A stretch of DNA of 64,000 nucleotides. Origin: Phycisphaerae bacterium. Its GTDB lineage: Bacteria; Planctomycetota; Phycisphaerae; UBA1845; UTPLA1. The DNA lies in the NCBI GenBank assembly GCA_035275405.1, contig DATEMU010000007.1, positions 395,280-459,279 of the forward strand, in the 5' to 3' direction. This document shows, piece after piece, positions 1 through 8,347 of the stretch. The notes beneath the pieces were generated by a model that saw only the letters and a list, made by a program, of their open reading frames with translations, made no database searches and was not told where the DNA came from. Position 1 is the first letter of the stretch, and each line of letters opens with the position of its first letter. The position numbers and the translations under genes were made by a program.

Positions 1-62
1 AATGGTGGCTCGCCGTCGCGGTCATGCTCATGCTGCTGGCGATGCTGCGATTTATCTTTTGA
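1..62 (+). CDS. 3' end of a membrane protein gene (start outside window)
   Basis: Only the last 19 codons are visible, read from base 3 to a TGA at 60-62. They encode a hydrophobic tail (WWLAVAVMLMLLAMLRFIF) that would be a C-terminal transmembrane helix. The same tail, with a few substitutions, recurs at 642-703, which supports it being real coding sequence. The family cannot be judged from so little. Confidence 0.5.
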   Translation, partial: WWLAVAVMLMLLAMLRFIF

Positions 63-64
63 AC
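1..64 (+). repeat. Direct repeat, copy 1
   Basis: Bases 1-64 recur at 642-705 with only a handful of mismatches. Both copies encode the same membrane-helix gene tail followed by the same stop codon. The segment between them holds the zinc-ribbon gene, so this looks like a small tandem duplication or gene conversion in the host chromosome. Confidence 0.75.
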
Positions 65-94
65 TATGAAGAATCCGCCAATCCGGTAGGTTAC

Positions 95-508
95 GTGAGC
101 AAACTGAAATCAACAAGCGTGACCAAGCGCACGGCGTCGTTCTTTGCGCCTCTTTGGGGTATTGATGATCCGGAAATCGAACGCGCGATTAGGCGGGAGG
201 CCCTTCGGCGATACAGTGGCCTGGGCCATGCTTTGTTGCTCATGTTGGGCGGCGGTGTTTTCGGTGTCGTTTTCCACTTCGCATTACTTCGTCGTTGGGG
301 CCCAAACGGTATCTGGATTTCCGGGTTATTTGCATTTCCCGTCTGGGATTGGCTACTTAACAAGTGGATGCTCTTTCGAGCACGGAAGCTCCTTCCCAGC
401 ATCCTCCAATCAATGGGCCGTTGCTCTACCTGTGGGTATATGCTCGAACGCAAGCCGAATTCTGTTTGCCCTGAATGCGGTTCGGCGAATTCGCTGCCTC
501 AAGCATGA
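95..508 (+). CDS. Small membrane protein with C-terminal zinc ribbon
   Basis: About 137 residues if read from the GTG at 95, which follows a GTAGG-type ribosome site; an upstream ATG in the same frame would run through the tail of the previous gene. Two hydrophobic segments (about residues 46-66 and 70-90) indicate a membrane protein. The C-terminus carries Cys-x2-Cys-GYMLE and then Cys-PEC-Gly, a four-cysteine zinc ribbon. Short proteins with this ribbon are frequent in planctomycetes, and it is one of the taxonomic clues in the window. Function unknown. Confidence 0.7.
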   Translation: MSKLKSTSVTKRTASFFAPLWGIDDPEIERAIRREALRRYSGLGHALLLMLGGGVFGVVFHFALLRRWGPNGIWISGLFAFPVWDWLLNKWMLFRARKLLPSILQSMGRCSTCGYMLERKPNSVCPECGSANSLPQA

Positions 509-511
509 AAC

Positions 512-703
512 TTGTATGTCAGCTCGAGTCTTCGAGACCCGCCGCTCCAAGTGCTGGGCCGGAAATCCGTTCTACCCATTCGCAGCGAGGGAGGGCGCGT
601 CTGCCGGCGCGCCGTCTTAGCAGCGGGCGGCGGCTGGAAAAAATGGTGGCTCGCCGTCGCGGTCATGCTCCTGCTGCTGGCGATGCTGCGATTCGTGTCT
701 TGA
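512..703 (+). pseudogene. Probable duplicated gene tail
   Basis: An open frame of 63 codons whose last 20 residues (WKKWWLAVAVMLLLLAMLRF) nearly repeat the gene tail at 1-62. The N-terminal part is arginine- and proline-rich and resembles nothing I recognise, and the first methionine lacks a convincing ribosome site. It is most simply the remnant of a duplicated 3' gene end, though a real short membrane peptide is possible. Confidence 0.4.
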
Positions 704-705
704 AC
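642..705 (+). repeat. Direct repeat, copy 2
   Basis: Second copy of the 64-base segment at the left edge of the window, encoding the same membrane tail and stop. After it, 706-944 holds no gene that I can support. Confidence 0.75.
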
Positions 706-944
706 GGTGGTTCAGATGGGTGCGCCAGAAAACGGCCGCTCCGTTTTCGCGAGTCCCGCTGCAAATGCCGGCCTCGGATTCTCGGTAACCCGATCAAACC
801 TGCCCGCTACGCCTCGGATCGGCTTCAAGCTGGTCCTGCTATTGCCTTGACGATTTCAACACCCCGCAGGATAATCAAGTAGTGGCCATGTAGGCTCCGC
901 GTCCGCGCGGGCGTAAGCCTCGATAATTAAAGCCACAACGCTAC

Positions 945-1016
<72 letters not shown>

Positions 1017-1138
1017 TTGAGATATAATTCAGTGGCTGATCGCAAGTTAGCGAGCCTTTCCGCGTCGGAAAGTGCAGCCCGAAGGTTCGAGCGCAAAACG
1101 GTACATACCGTTTTGGCTCCGCCAGAAGGAGCTGCACG

Positions 1139-2311
1139 ATGCCGAAACTCACCAAGAAACTGCCGTCGTATCGTCTTCACAAAGTGTCCGGCCATGCCGT
1201 CGTCACGCTCGCCGGAAAGGACCATTATCTCGGCACACACGGCTCGCCCGAGAGCATCGACGCCTACAAGCGTTTGATTTCCGAATGGAGCGCCGCCGGT
1301 CCGGCGGCGACCGCAGCGACTGTCGCCGCGACGAAAGCCGGCGCCGATTTCCGAATCTGCGAACTGCTGGCCGCGTACTATGAGCACGCCGACCGCTACT
1401 ACGTCAAGGACGGCGAGCCAACCGGCGAGGCCAAGAACATCAAGGACGCGACGCGCCTTCTGCAGGCGTTCTACGGCATGACGCCCGTCGTCGAGTTCGG
1501 CCCGATGGCGCTCAAGGCCGTGCGGCAGAAGTTCATCGAGGCCAAGCTCTCGCGGCGCGTCATCAACTACCGCGTCAACCGCATCCGCCGCGTGTTCAAA
1601 TGGGGCGTCGAGAATCAGCTTGTCGCTCCCGGCGTGCTTCATGCCCTCCAGGCCGTCGCGGCGCTTCGCGCCGGCCGCACCGAGGCCCGCGAGCCCGGGC
1701 CGGTCCGTCCCGTCTCTGAGGAGAGCGTGAGTGCGATCCTGCCGTTCGTGACGCCGCAAGTGCGAGCGATGATCGAGCTTCAGCAGTTGACCGGCATGCG
1801 ACCCAACGAAGTGACGGCCATGCGGCCGGTGGACATCGACCGTAGCCAAGCGACATGGATCTATCGGCCGGCCCGCCACAAGACCGAACATCACGGCATC
1901 GAGCGGTTGATTTATCTCGGCCCCAGGGCACAGGCGATCATCACGCCCTATCTGCTGCGGCCGGCCGATTCGTACCTATTCAGCCCGAAGGACGCCGTGA
2001 AGCAGTCCCGCGACCGATTGCGTAGGGGCAACAACCCGCCGAAAAAGCGCCGGCTGTCGCCGAAACGCATTCCCGGCAACCGCTACACGCGGCGGAGCTA
2101 CTACAGCGCCATCAAGCGTGGCTGCGAGAAGGCCGGCATCGAGGTGTGGGGACCCAACCGTCTGCGGCATTCCGCAGCGACGTACCTGCGGAAGCGCTTC
2201 GGCATCGAAGCGGCCCGCGTCGTGCTGGGGCATCGCTCAAGCGCCGTTACCGAGGTGTACGCGGAACTGGACCGCACGAAGGCCGCTGACATCATGGCGG
2301 AGGTCGGGTAG
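1139..2311 (+). CDS. int: Tyrosine recombinase/integrase of element 1
   Basis: 390 residues, starting at an ATG after the ribosome site AGAAGGAG. The phage-integrase fold is recognisable: a SAM-like core-binding region (about 85-160), then the catalytic domain with the first Arg in GMRPNEV (about 221), the box-II motif NRLRHSAAT (about 341), LGHRSSAVT and the nucleophile Tyr in VYAEL (about 373). The first box-II position is Asn rather than His, which I recall in related planctomycete integrases. It lies 122 bases inside attL and is homologous to the integrase at 51293. It should excise and insert the 50 kb element at tRNA-Gly. Confidence 0.93.
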   Translation: MPKLTKKLPSYRLHKVSGHAVVTLAGKDHYLGTHGSPESIDAYKRLISEWSAAGPAATAATVAATKAGADFRICELLAAYYEHADRYYVKDGEPTGEAKNIKDATRLLQAFYGMTPVVEFGPMALKAVRQKFIEAKLSRRVINYRVNRIRRVFKWGVENQLVAPGVLHALQAVAALRAGRTEAREPGPVRPVSEESVSAILPFVTPQVRAMIELQQLTGMRPNEVTAMRPVDIDRSQATWIYRPARHKTEHHGIERLIYLGPRAQAIITPYLLRPADSYLFSPKDAVKQSRDRLRRGNNPPKKRRLSPKRIPGNRYTRRSYYSAIKRGCEKAGIEVWGPNRLRHSAATYLRKRFGIEAARVVLGHRSSAVTEVYAELDRTKAADIMAEVG

Positions 2312-2346
2312 GCTGACCAGCACGATACCGGCAGGCAACTGCCGAG

Positions 2347-2383
2347 CAGGCTCCGGCTGTCCCATGCGGGCAGCCGGAGCCTG
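2347..2383. terminator. Hairpin terminator between convergent genes
   Basis: A perfect 13 bp stem (CAGGCTCCGGCTG at 2347-2359 with its complement at 2371-2383) around an 11-base loop. It lies between the integrase stop (2311) and the stop of the reverse-strand PIN gene (2408), as expected for a bidirectional terminator. The downstream T-run is weak (CGTTT). Confidence 0.65.
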
Positions 2384-2407
2384 AATCGTTTATCTAAAGG
2401 CGCCGCC

Positions 2408-3043
2408 CTATTGCCCGGCCGCGTTGTCTATTCTTGTTTTCCTTGATGCTCGTGGCAAGCTGTGGCAGGTCTCAGCAACTTCGGCACCGATCAAATCTAC
2501 AACCCGACTGACGAGTTGAGGAGGAATTCGCATCCGAGCGAAACGAAGCGCATTCACAATCGAAGCAATTTGACCTTGAGCGCCGAGGGCCACACGAATC
2601 GTGTCATCGATTAGAATGTCGATTGTGGATGCCACTCGAAGACTTGGGAATTCACGATTACAAATCCTTTGAGCTTTGCGTTCGTCGATGAGTGCAATAC
2701 CGCTTATTGCATGCGCGTGTGCTATCGTCGCAGCCTCGCCGTCGTCGAGTGTGCGTAGGGCGGAGCCTTCAACCAAGGAGGTATACACTCCTATCGCCCC
2801 TTCTACCAAGCGCGCCGAACGAATTGCTCCGATTTCAATGAACTTTCCGACTTCATCGGCGTCAGTATGCCCTCGGTAATTGCCTCGCGCCAACTCCGCA
2901 ATCGCGTTCTCAGTCACGATGAGCGAGTTGGGCATCGCGCGAAGGATATCCAATCCATGTTTGGTGGCGTTAATGTTGATCACTACACTTGCATCGGCCA
3001 CAAAGATGGAGGACGAATCAATGAGTGAGTTTGAAGAGCTCAT
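2408..3043 (-). CDS. PIN-domain (DUF3368-like) nuclease
   Basis: 211 residues from the ATG at 3043, which overlaps the end of the upstream HTH-protease gene by 26 bases. PIN hallmarks are visible: Asp in FVADASVVININ near the N-terminus, Glu in ENAIAEL, the acidic pair in LDDGEAATIAHAHA, and ALIDERKAQR. DUF3368-type PIN proteins are metal-dependent RNases often paired with small regulators. Here it is the last gene of a four-gene operon and follows an HTH-ImmA/IrrE protein, a pairing I associate with toxin control or defence. It may be the effector of the operon. A longer frame extends upstream but would overlap its neighbour much further. Confidence 0.8.
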   Translation of the reverse strand: MSSSNSLIDSSSIFVADASVVININATKHGLDILRAMPNSLIVTENAIAELARGNYRGHTDADEVGKFIEIGAIRSARLVEGAIGVYTSLVEGSALRTLDDGEAATIAHAHAISGIALIDERKAQRICNREFPSLRVASTIDILIDDTIRVALGAQGQIASIVNALRFARMRIPPQLVSRVVDLIGAEVAETCHSLPRASRKTRIDNAAGQ

Positions 3044-4205
3044 TGGCTTCCGTTTCCTCCCCTTCGGCCCCGTCCAAAAGTTCACGTAACTCGTGGCGGT
3101 CAAGGTGCAAAAGGCTCGCAAGCTGCCCCTCGCTGTAAAGCTCTCGCTTCCACGACTCTCGCACGAGCAAAGCCAGTCGCTGCGGTACCGGCCCACGGCT
3201 GCCTACCGCATGGCCCCACTTATCCGGCAGTTCGCCCAGGACTTGCGTCGCTTGTTCATCGCTAATGCCGCCATTGGCAACGAACCAGTCCCAGGTGCCC
3301 TCACGTGCAAGGGAAAGTTCCTCAAGCCGTCGGCCTATCGCCTCACGGGACACGCCAAAGGCATGTGCAAGGAGGATGATGTGGCGCCTCGTCAGATGGG
3401 TCTGTCCGGCTGTGATCTCCGCGAATCGCTGCCTAAGGGCGCGTGCGGGCGTCAAAAAGCACCGCGCGAAGCAATTGGCATACTTTTCTTCGCGAGAGGC
3501 GAATTGTTCGTCCTCAGTAAGAACTTCAGGTTGAAACCGCGTGGACAAGAAGTGAGCAGTTTCATGTATGCCAGATTGTCGGAGTCGCTCCGCCGGATGA
3601 TTCGCATTCAGAAGTATGCAAGCACCAACAGTTTCATCATACGCAAACAAGCCCGAGATCTTGCCGCTCATTGGGCGAAGATAAACGCGCACCCCGAGTT
3701 GAAGCTCAAGCATTGAGACAACGTCCACAATAGAGCCGGCTCCGAATCCAAGCCAGTCGCGGAGTTCCTGTGCGTTTTGTTCGGCCTGCGATTGTACATC
3801 ACCTGGAAGGAGCGGCCTTTCAGGTGGATAATTCAATCGCCGCCGGATGCCAAGTACGTTCTCGAGTTCCACTTCGGCGCGTACGAGGTCGTTTAGCAGT
3901 TGGACCGCATCGTCGATCGAACGACTCGAACTCTGCGGGAGTTTTCGAAATCGTGGGACCATATCGATATGCACGGCCTCACGCCGAAGAATCGCGTTTG
4001 CGGAAGTACCATAAAGGACTGCCAACTGCTGAAGTTCGTCCATCCTAACGCGTCGTTGACCTTGCTCAATTGCCACTATTGTAGTCCGAACCGCACCAAT
4101 GGCATCGGCTGCCGCTGCTTGGGTGAGCTTCGCCGTCTCTCTGGCAAGGCGCAACCGTTCTCCGATCACGGCGTTAGGAAGTTGTTCTTCTAGCATCCTC
4201 ATCAT
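3018..4205 (-). CDS. XRE-type HTH regulator fused to ImmA/IrrE metalloprotease
   Basis: 395 residues; the ATG at 4205 overlaps the previous stop as ATGA. Residues about 15-70 form an XRE helix-turn-helix (GERLRLARETAKLTQAAAAD, then IEQGQRRV). The middle carries the zinc-protease signature HETAHFLSTRF (HExxH) followed by FARCFLTP, typical of the ImmA/IrrE (DUF955) family. Such fusions usually act as phage or stress repressors whose DNA binding is relieved by a signal. A palindrome over the promoter at 6170-6180 is the likely binding site. The C-terminal 100 residues are of unknown function. Confidence 0.85.
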   Translation of the reverse strand: MMRMLEEQLPNAVIGERLRLARETAKLTQAAAADAIGAVRTTIVAIEQGQRRVRMDELQQLAVLYGTSANAILRREAVHIDMVPRFRKLPQSSSRSIDDAVQLLNDLVRAEVELENVLGIRRRLNYPPERPLLPGDVQSQAEQNAQELRDWLGFGAGSIVDVVSMLELQLGVRVYLRPMSGKISGLFAYDETVGACILLNANHPAERLRQSGIHETAHFLSTRFQPEVLTEDEQFASREEKYANCFARCFLTPARALRQRFAEITAGQTHLTRRHIILLAHAFGVSREAIGRRLEELSLAREGTWDWFVANGGISDEQATQVLGELPDKWGHAVGSRGPVPQRLALLVRESWKRELYSEGQLASLLHLDRHELRELLDGAEGEETEANELFKLTH

Positions 4206-5578
4206 GATTGACCCCGCGCCCACTTCATCAGGAAAGAATTAGGTCCAAGCGACTCTAGGTATTTCTTCCATTCGTTAGCGTGCCGCGATAACATGGCCCG
4301 CAGTCGCCGACACGCGTCTTCTACCGACAAACCCAGCGCCGGCGCCAAAAGCGTCCCGTGCGTGTTGGTGGATGGCAGTGACCAGTCATCTGCCATTTCA
4401 GCTAAATGGTCCATGTGCAAAAATCCTGCGATTGCATATTCGCGAAACGCCTTTGTCAGCTTGGTGAACTTAGAGACAACAGCCTTATCAAGGCTGGCTG
4501 CATTCATCGCACAAGCAATATAGGTGTCGGCTGGTTCGCTAAGATGCGCCTCGTGAACAGCTACACGTCGAAGCATGCACGCAGCGCAAACACCGCATTG
4601 GCGCCGTACACCGTTGATGGAACTCCATCTGTTGTCCCGCCAGCAGGATCTTGTATCGCCGATGTTGCGGTCATTCGAGATTGACACCGCTGCGCGAAGC
4701 GTTTCAGCTTTCGTATGCCAAATGCGCGGATGAAGGAACTTTATCTGTCTCCCGAGCAGCGCCTGGATGAAACGCTGCATTCGAACAGTGAATAGAGGAT
4801 GATTGCGGTAATCAGGATATCCATGGCCGACGCTGACCAATGCCGGTCCAATTGTGCCTTGTCCGCTTTCAGGTATCACGACTTCGTTCGCATGCGTTAG
4901 GTAGGCCGCGATGCCGCTGATTAGGGCGAATTTGAAGCCACGAGCGCGAGCAGTGGATTCTCGTTTGCACACAGTGCTGGACGTCTCATATGGCACCGTT
5001 GCGAACGGGATACGCTTAGAGCTATGTACCGAGCAATCCCATTTCGTTGGACCGACCCGAACTCGTACTAGGCCATCCCCGAGTGACTGACCTAGGATGC
5101 ATGCAACGGCGCGAGAGTCCATACCGTCGCTGTATGCAATGACGGCCTTGGTATCAGTTGAGAGCTTGAGATACTCTTGCGATGGAGATTGAGCCTTGGA
5201 AAATCGCCGAGAAAAACAAATAGACCAGTTGTCTCCGGTCAGGAATTCGAGCGCATCGCGAAGCGGTTTAACCACTGAATCGGCCTGCCATCGGTCTGGA
5301 TCGTGGACCGGGATGCGAAGCGATAACTTTCGCGGCCAACCCTGTTGAGGACGTTTAAGCATCCTGTCACCACATTCAACGGTTGCGGCCACCACCATTG
5401 CGTCGTAGATCAGGGGCTCCCATCGTGCAAAGGCGTAGGATTCAAGCCCTGCCGTCGAGAACGTGATGTCGCGATTAAGTTCGAGCTTCGCGCGACCGTT
5501 TCTTGCGCGGCGTCCAGGCTCAACCACATCGATCCCTAATTCGGGAATGCCGTTTGATTCGGTGTCGCTGAAAGTCAT
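4202..5578 (-). CDS. QueC-like PP-loop ATPase
   Basis: 458 residues. The PP-loop reads VIAYSDGMDSRAVA (about 147-160), a variant of SGGxDS with Asp at the second position. Further on are ESGQGTIGP and the cysteine cluster CW...CGVCAACMLRR, which match the substrate and zinc regions of 7-cyano-7-deazaguanine synthase (QueC). It is about twice the length of housekeeping QueC, with a long N-terminal extension. No queD, queE or queF lies nearby, so queuosine synthesis is unlikely. Enlarged QueC relatives occur in anti-phage systems (QatC of Qat, Cap9 of type IV CBASS). ATGA overlaps on both sides show tight coupling within the operon. Confidence 0.8.
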   Translation of the reverse strand: MTFSDTESNGIPELGIDVVEPGRRARNGRAKLELNRDITFSTAGLESYAFARWEPLIYDAMVVAATVECGDRMLKRPQQGWPRKLSLRIPVHDPDRWQADSVVKPLRDALEFLTGDNWSICFSRRFSKAQSPSQEYLKLSTDTKAVIAYSDGMDSRAVACILGQSLGDGLVRVRVGPTKWDCSVHSSKRIPFATVPYETSSTVCKRESTARARGFKFALISGIAAYLTHANEVVIPESGQGTIGPALVSVGHGYPDYRNHPLFTVRMQRFIQALLGRQIKFLHPRIWHTKAETLRAAVSISNDRNIGDTRSCWRDNRWSSINGVRRQCGVCAACMLRRVAVHEAHLSEPADTYIACAMNAASLDKAVVSKFTKLTKAFREYAIAGFLHMDHLAEMADDWSLPSTNTHGTLLAPALGLSVEDACRRLRAMLSRHANEWKKYLESLGPNSFLMKWARGQS

Positions 5579-6132
5579 AGAGAGGGTCCCTCGTCGATTC
5601 CCGACCGCTTCGACAAGTGCGCGTTTACAGTCGAAGAACGGCTGGACATGAGCTCCGCAGAAAGTTCATCGCGGCGAAGCTGAATTCGGGCCTGATTCAG
5701 TCGAGCGCGGACTTGAGGACCCCCGCGTGGCTCCTTTCGGCAATGATGCTCCTCAATCTGCCGGCAGCAGCTTTGGGCGTGGGTGCCAAGTGCAATTTGA
5801 AGAGCGTGTTCACACGCCGTGTCGCCCGTCATGCCGTTCGCGACTGCTTCAATCGCGCAGTCGATGAACGTGTTGCCGGCTGCGGATCCGCGGCACGATT
5901 CTCGCGCTGCGTCGAGATTGGATATTCGTTCATCGAGCCAAAGCATCGGTTGGTCGCCGCCCCCAAGAATCGCTCGGACTTCCTCGATTTGTGCTTCCTT
6001 GAACTCTTGCTTCAGGGATACAACGAGTGCCTCCTGTACTTCGGCGGGGCAAAAAGACGGGGTCCCAGCGCGTTCTGCAAGGCATTTCCAGTGCTTTCGC
6101 ATAGGGAGACTTTTGTGTGGCCCATCGCTCAT
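5575..6132 (-). CDS. Hypothetical protein, first gene of QueC-like operon
   Basis: 185 residues from the ATG at 6132, preceded by GGAGAACCGC. I do not recognise a family. It is cysteine-rich in its centre (CEHALQIALG, QSCCRQIEEHHC), mostly helical in appearance, and ends in a Ser/Arg-rich stretch and IDEGPSL. The stop overlaps the QueC-like start as ATGA. Position next to a QueC-like enzyme suggests a partner or substrate, as QatB is for QatC, but there is no sequence evidence for that beyond gene order. Confidence 0.7.
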   Translation of the reverse strand: MSDGPHKSLPMRKHWKCLAERAGTPSFCPAEVQEALVVSLKQEFKEAQIEEVRAILGGGDQPMLWLDERISNLDAARESCRGSAAGNTFIDCAIEAVANGMTGDTACEHALQIALGTHAQSCCRQIEEHHCRKEPRGGPQVRARLNQARIQLRRDELSAELMSSRSSTVNAHLSKRSGIDEGPSL

Positions 6133-6151
6133 GCGGTTCTCCGATGTCAGA

Positions 6152-6181
6152 ATTGTATCGCATGAGGCGTGACAATGTCAA
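6152..6181 (-). promoter_or_regulatory. Promoter and operator of the QueC-like/PIN operon
   Basis: On the reverse strand, TTGACA (6181-6176) is followed after 18 bases by TACAAT (6157-6152), a good sigma70-type promoter 20 bases before the first start codon. The palindrome TGACA-A-TGTCA (6170-6180) overlaps the -35 box. This suggests autorepression by the operon's own HTH-ImmA/IrrE protein. Confidence 0.7.
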
Positions 6182-6302
6182 CTCGATTCGGGAACGGGAA
6201 AGCAGCAAGAAATTGTGGATTCGTAAGTGTAGAGAGCACAATATATTACGTTTGCGTTTGGCGACGCCGATGGACTTGGTGACACCGAGTACGATGCGCT
6301 GT

Positions 6303-6650
6303 TTAGTGCTTAATTGCACCGAAACGCTGTAAGGGCGGTCCATGCGCGAGCGCCTTCGCAACCGCTGCATTCGCCTCTTCAAGTTGGCGCTGCCGCGAGC
6401 GGCTGACAGGATTGACGAGTTGTGGCGACTGTTCAGAACCGGATAGGCGTTCAGAGAATCGCTGAATCGCTTCTCGGCTCGTGTACGTCGTGCCGCCGAT
6501 CCTCACGGTTTCCAGTCGGATACCTTTCACGCCACGCAGCGTCCAGCGATAGACGGCACTGATGTGCAACCGCTTGCCGTTCGGCCGCGACGGAAGCAGT
6601 TGCGGCACGGCGCGGAGGGGAATCAGGTTTTCAACGCCCGTATCAATCAT
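6303..6650 (-). CDS. DUF1580 family DNA-binding-like protein
   Basis: 115 residues from the ATG at 6650. The pattern LIPLRAVPQLLPSRPNGKR, then HISAVYRWTLRGVKGIRLE and TYTSREAIQRF, matches DUF1580, a planctomycete family that resembles excisionase/MerR-type helix-turn-helix proteins. It may serve as an excisionase or regulator of the element. The start overlaps the end of the small membrane gene at 6643 by eight bases, implying coupled translation. A second member lies in the prophage at 55148. Confidence 0.85.
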   Translation of the reverse strand: MIDTGVENLIPLRAVPQLLPSRPNGKRLHISAVYRWTLRGVKGIRLETVRIGGTTYTSREAIQRFSERLSGSEQSPQLVNPVSRSRQRQLEEANAAVAKALAHGPPLQRFGAIKH

Positions 6651-6882
6651 GGTCTTGCCGTTGCGAGCCTGGTGCCACGATGAGTGATGAGGCGCACACC
6701 TCAGCGACGTGCTCGGCAGTCGCATCGCAATGCTCTCGCTGTAGATAACTTGTGACGAAGCGCACAACGGCGCCGATCATGCGAAGAACGAGCCGAATCG
6801 CCGGATAGATGCCATGACGGATGAAGCAGTAGAGCATCCACAACGTCATCACGAGTGCGAGGCAATCAATGATCGTGTCCAT
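6643..6882 (-). CDS. Small membrane protein
   Basis: 79 residues. An N-terminal hydrophobic helix (ALVMTLWMLYCFI) and a second amphipathic one (IGAVVRFVTSYL) suggest a small inner-membrane protein. The stop overlaps the DUF1580 start. It comes after the TerB/DnaJ gene in the same orientation, in the long reverse-strand transfer operon. No family recognised. Confidence 0.5.
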   Translation of the reverse strand: MDTIIDCLALVMTLWMLYCFIRHGIYPAIRLVLRMIGAVVRFVTSYLQREHCDATAEHVAEVCASSLIVAPGSQRQDHD

Positions 6883-6944
6883 TAGCCTGTCTTCCTCTTA
6901 TTAGACTCTCTGGGAATTCCGGGCAGTTCGACCGCCGGCAGTAT

Positions 6945-7973
6945 TCAGGATGCTTCGCAGCGGCTCTTGAGCCGTTCGTATGCGGATTGCAGAGTGACCG
7001 TCAGCTGCGTTGCAAGTGCCTGAAATTCCTTCGGCACCTGCCCGAATCGATCGGGGTGACACTCGGATATCTTGCGGCGATAGGCGGTCTTGATGTCGTC
7101 CAACGAAGCGCCGCGCGGTACGCCCAGCGTCTCCCAGGGATCATCGAGCGCGAGGCCCAACTCCTCCGCGATCGACGGCCACTCAGATTCCTTCACGCCG
7201 AGGGCCAGCGCCGTATCGCGGATGATCGTCAATTCCGCGGCTGTTAGATCACCATCGCTCTTGGCGATGAGCGTCAGCAGTTCGAGCAGGACAGCACCCT
7301 TCAGTTTGAAGCAGCGTAACCAGGTTTGCTCGACCAGCGACCGTACATTGGTCGCCGACGCGCCTTTCACCGCATCGCGCAACGCGGGAAGTTCAGCGGG
7401 AGTGATGTCAAACAACTTGGTGAGCGAAACTCTCATCTGCCGGACCTTCTCGGGAACGGCGCTCCCGTTGGCGCGGACGACGATCATGCAGAGTTCAATC
7501 AGGGGACGCAGGTACGCACACTTGTTCCACTTCTTGCGCGCCGGCAGTCGAAACTTGTACACCCAGCGCCCCAGGTAATCGGCGATGTCGCCGTCGTTGT
7601 CGAGACAGACAATCGCGACGCGCAGCTCGTATTCGCCGGCCCTTGGATAGATGAGCGCGGAGAACGGGATGTACATCGCGGCTACATCGTCATCGAATCT
7701 ATCCAACTGGAAAAAATCGCCGTCGCTGTCGGCATACTCGTTGACCGCCTTCACATAATCTCCGTCCGTCGTCATCATCATGACCGAGGCGTAGAGTCCG
7801 TCACCGGTCCCGGGCGGCAGTGTGATCCGAACCCGGCGACCGAGGTCATCATTTAGAAACCCGACTTCAGGCTCCGGTCCCGACGGTTCGTCCGGCTTGC
7901 CGTTGGCTGAAGCGAGCCATTCGCCTGCCTTGCGGAACAACCAATCGATTGCCAATTCTGGAATGGTCACCAT
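6945..7973 (-). CDS. TerB-like and J-domain co-chaperone
   Basis: 342 residues. The first half (to about 150) has a repeated acidic, beta-rich region with no family I know. Residues about 165-275 fit a TerB-type helical domain (LLELLTLIAKSDGDLTAAE). The C-terminus is a DnaJ domain with DPWETLGVPRGASLDDIKTA and the key HPD triplet (CHPDRFG). The layout resembles DjlA, which recruits Hsp70. In a transfer operon it might help assemble or dismantle the relaxosome or coupling complex; this is inference from position only. Confidence 0.8.
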   Translation of the reverse strand: MVTIPELAIDWLFRKAGEWLASANGKPDEPSGPEPEVGFLNDDLGRRVRITLPPGTGDGLYASVMMMTTDGDYVKAVNEYADSDGDFFQLDRFDDDVAAMYIPFSALIYPRAGEYELRVAIVCLDNDGDIADYLGRWVYKFRLPARKKWNKCAYLRPLIELCMIVVRANGSAVPEKVRQMRVSLTKLFDITPAELPALRDAVKGASATNVRSLVEQTWLRCFKLKGAVLLELLTLIAKSDGDLTAAELTIIRDTALALGVKESEWPSIAEELGLALDDPWETLGVPRGASLDDIKTAYRRKISECHPDRFGQVPKEFQALATQLTVTLQSAYERLKSRCEAS

Positions 7974-8028
7974 TGTTCACACCTCCAGCGTCGGCGCAAG
8001 CAGCGCCGAAGCCTGCAAAGCAAGACAC

Positions 8029-8325
8029 TCAATCCCTTTCCGGTTCCCGCGGCTCCGGCTCGCGAACGTTTGATTCACGGTCGGTCTCTGGCTGTTTGAA
8101 GTACTTGTCGAGAATCGCCGGCCGTTCGTCCGGATCACGCAGTTCCAGTTTCTTGTCCAACATCACCTCTCCAGGGGTGCGCGTGCCCGCAATCCCATGT
8201 ACCGTTGGCTGTGGCACATTTGCTTCGGGCAACGTGACGGCAGCGCGAAGCTCGGCAAGGCCCTGGCGGAACATCGCTCCAGCGTGGCCGGCGCCGATCT
8301 TTGGTTGCGGTTTCTTGTCAGCCAT
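8029..8325 (-). CDS. Hypothetical hydrophilic protein
   Basis: 98 residues, highly charged and proline-rich, probably disordered at the C-terminus (REPEPREPERD). It sits 22 bases after the membrane protein gene at 8348-8938 and before the J-domain gene on the same strand, so it is probably part of the transfer operon. No family recognised. Confidence 0.65.
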   Translation of the reverse strand: MADKKPQPKIGAGHAGAMFRQGLAELRAAVTLPEANVPQPTVHGIAGTRTPGEVMLDKKLELRDPDERPAILDKYFKQPETDRESNVREPEPREPERD

Positions 8326-8347
8326 GATTCATCCTCACATTCGTCGA

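Noticed and set aside
1024..1040. Second copy of tRNA D-arm sequence (TAATTCAGTGGCTGA) just after the tRNA
   Set aside because: Only about 13 bases match and no cloverleaf can be built; probably chance or an integrase arm site.
2408..6132. Qat or type IV CBASS system
   Set aside because: A QueC-like enzyme is present, but there is no QatA ATPase, TatD nuclease, CD-NTase or TGT-like gene.
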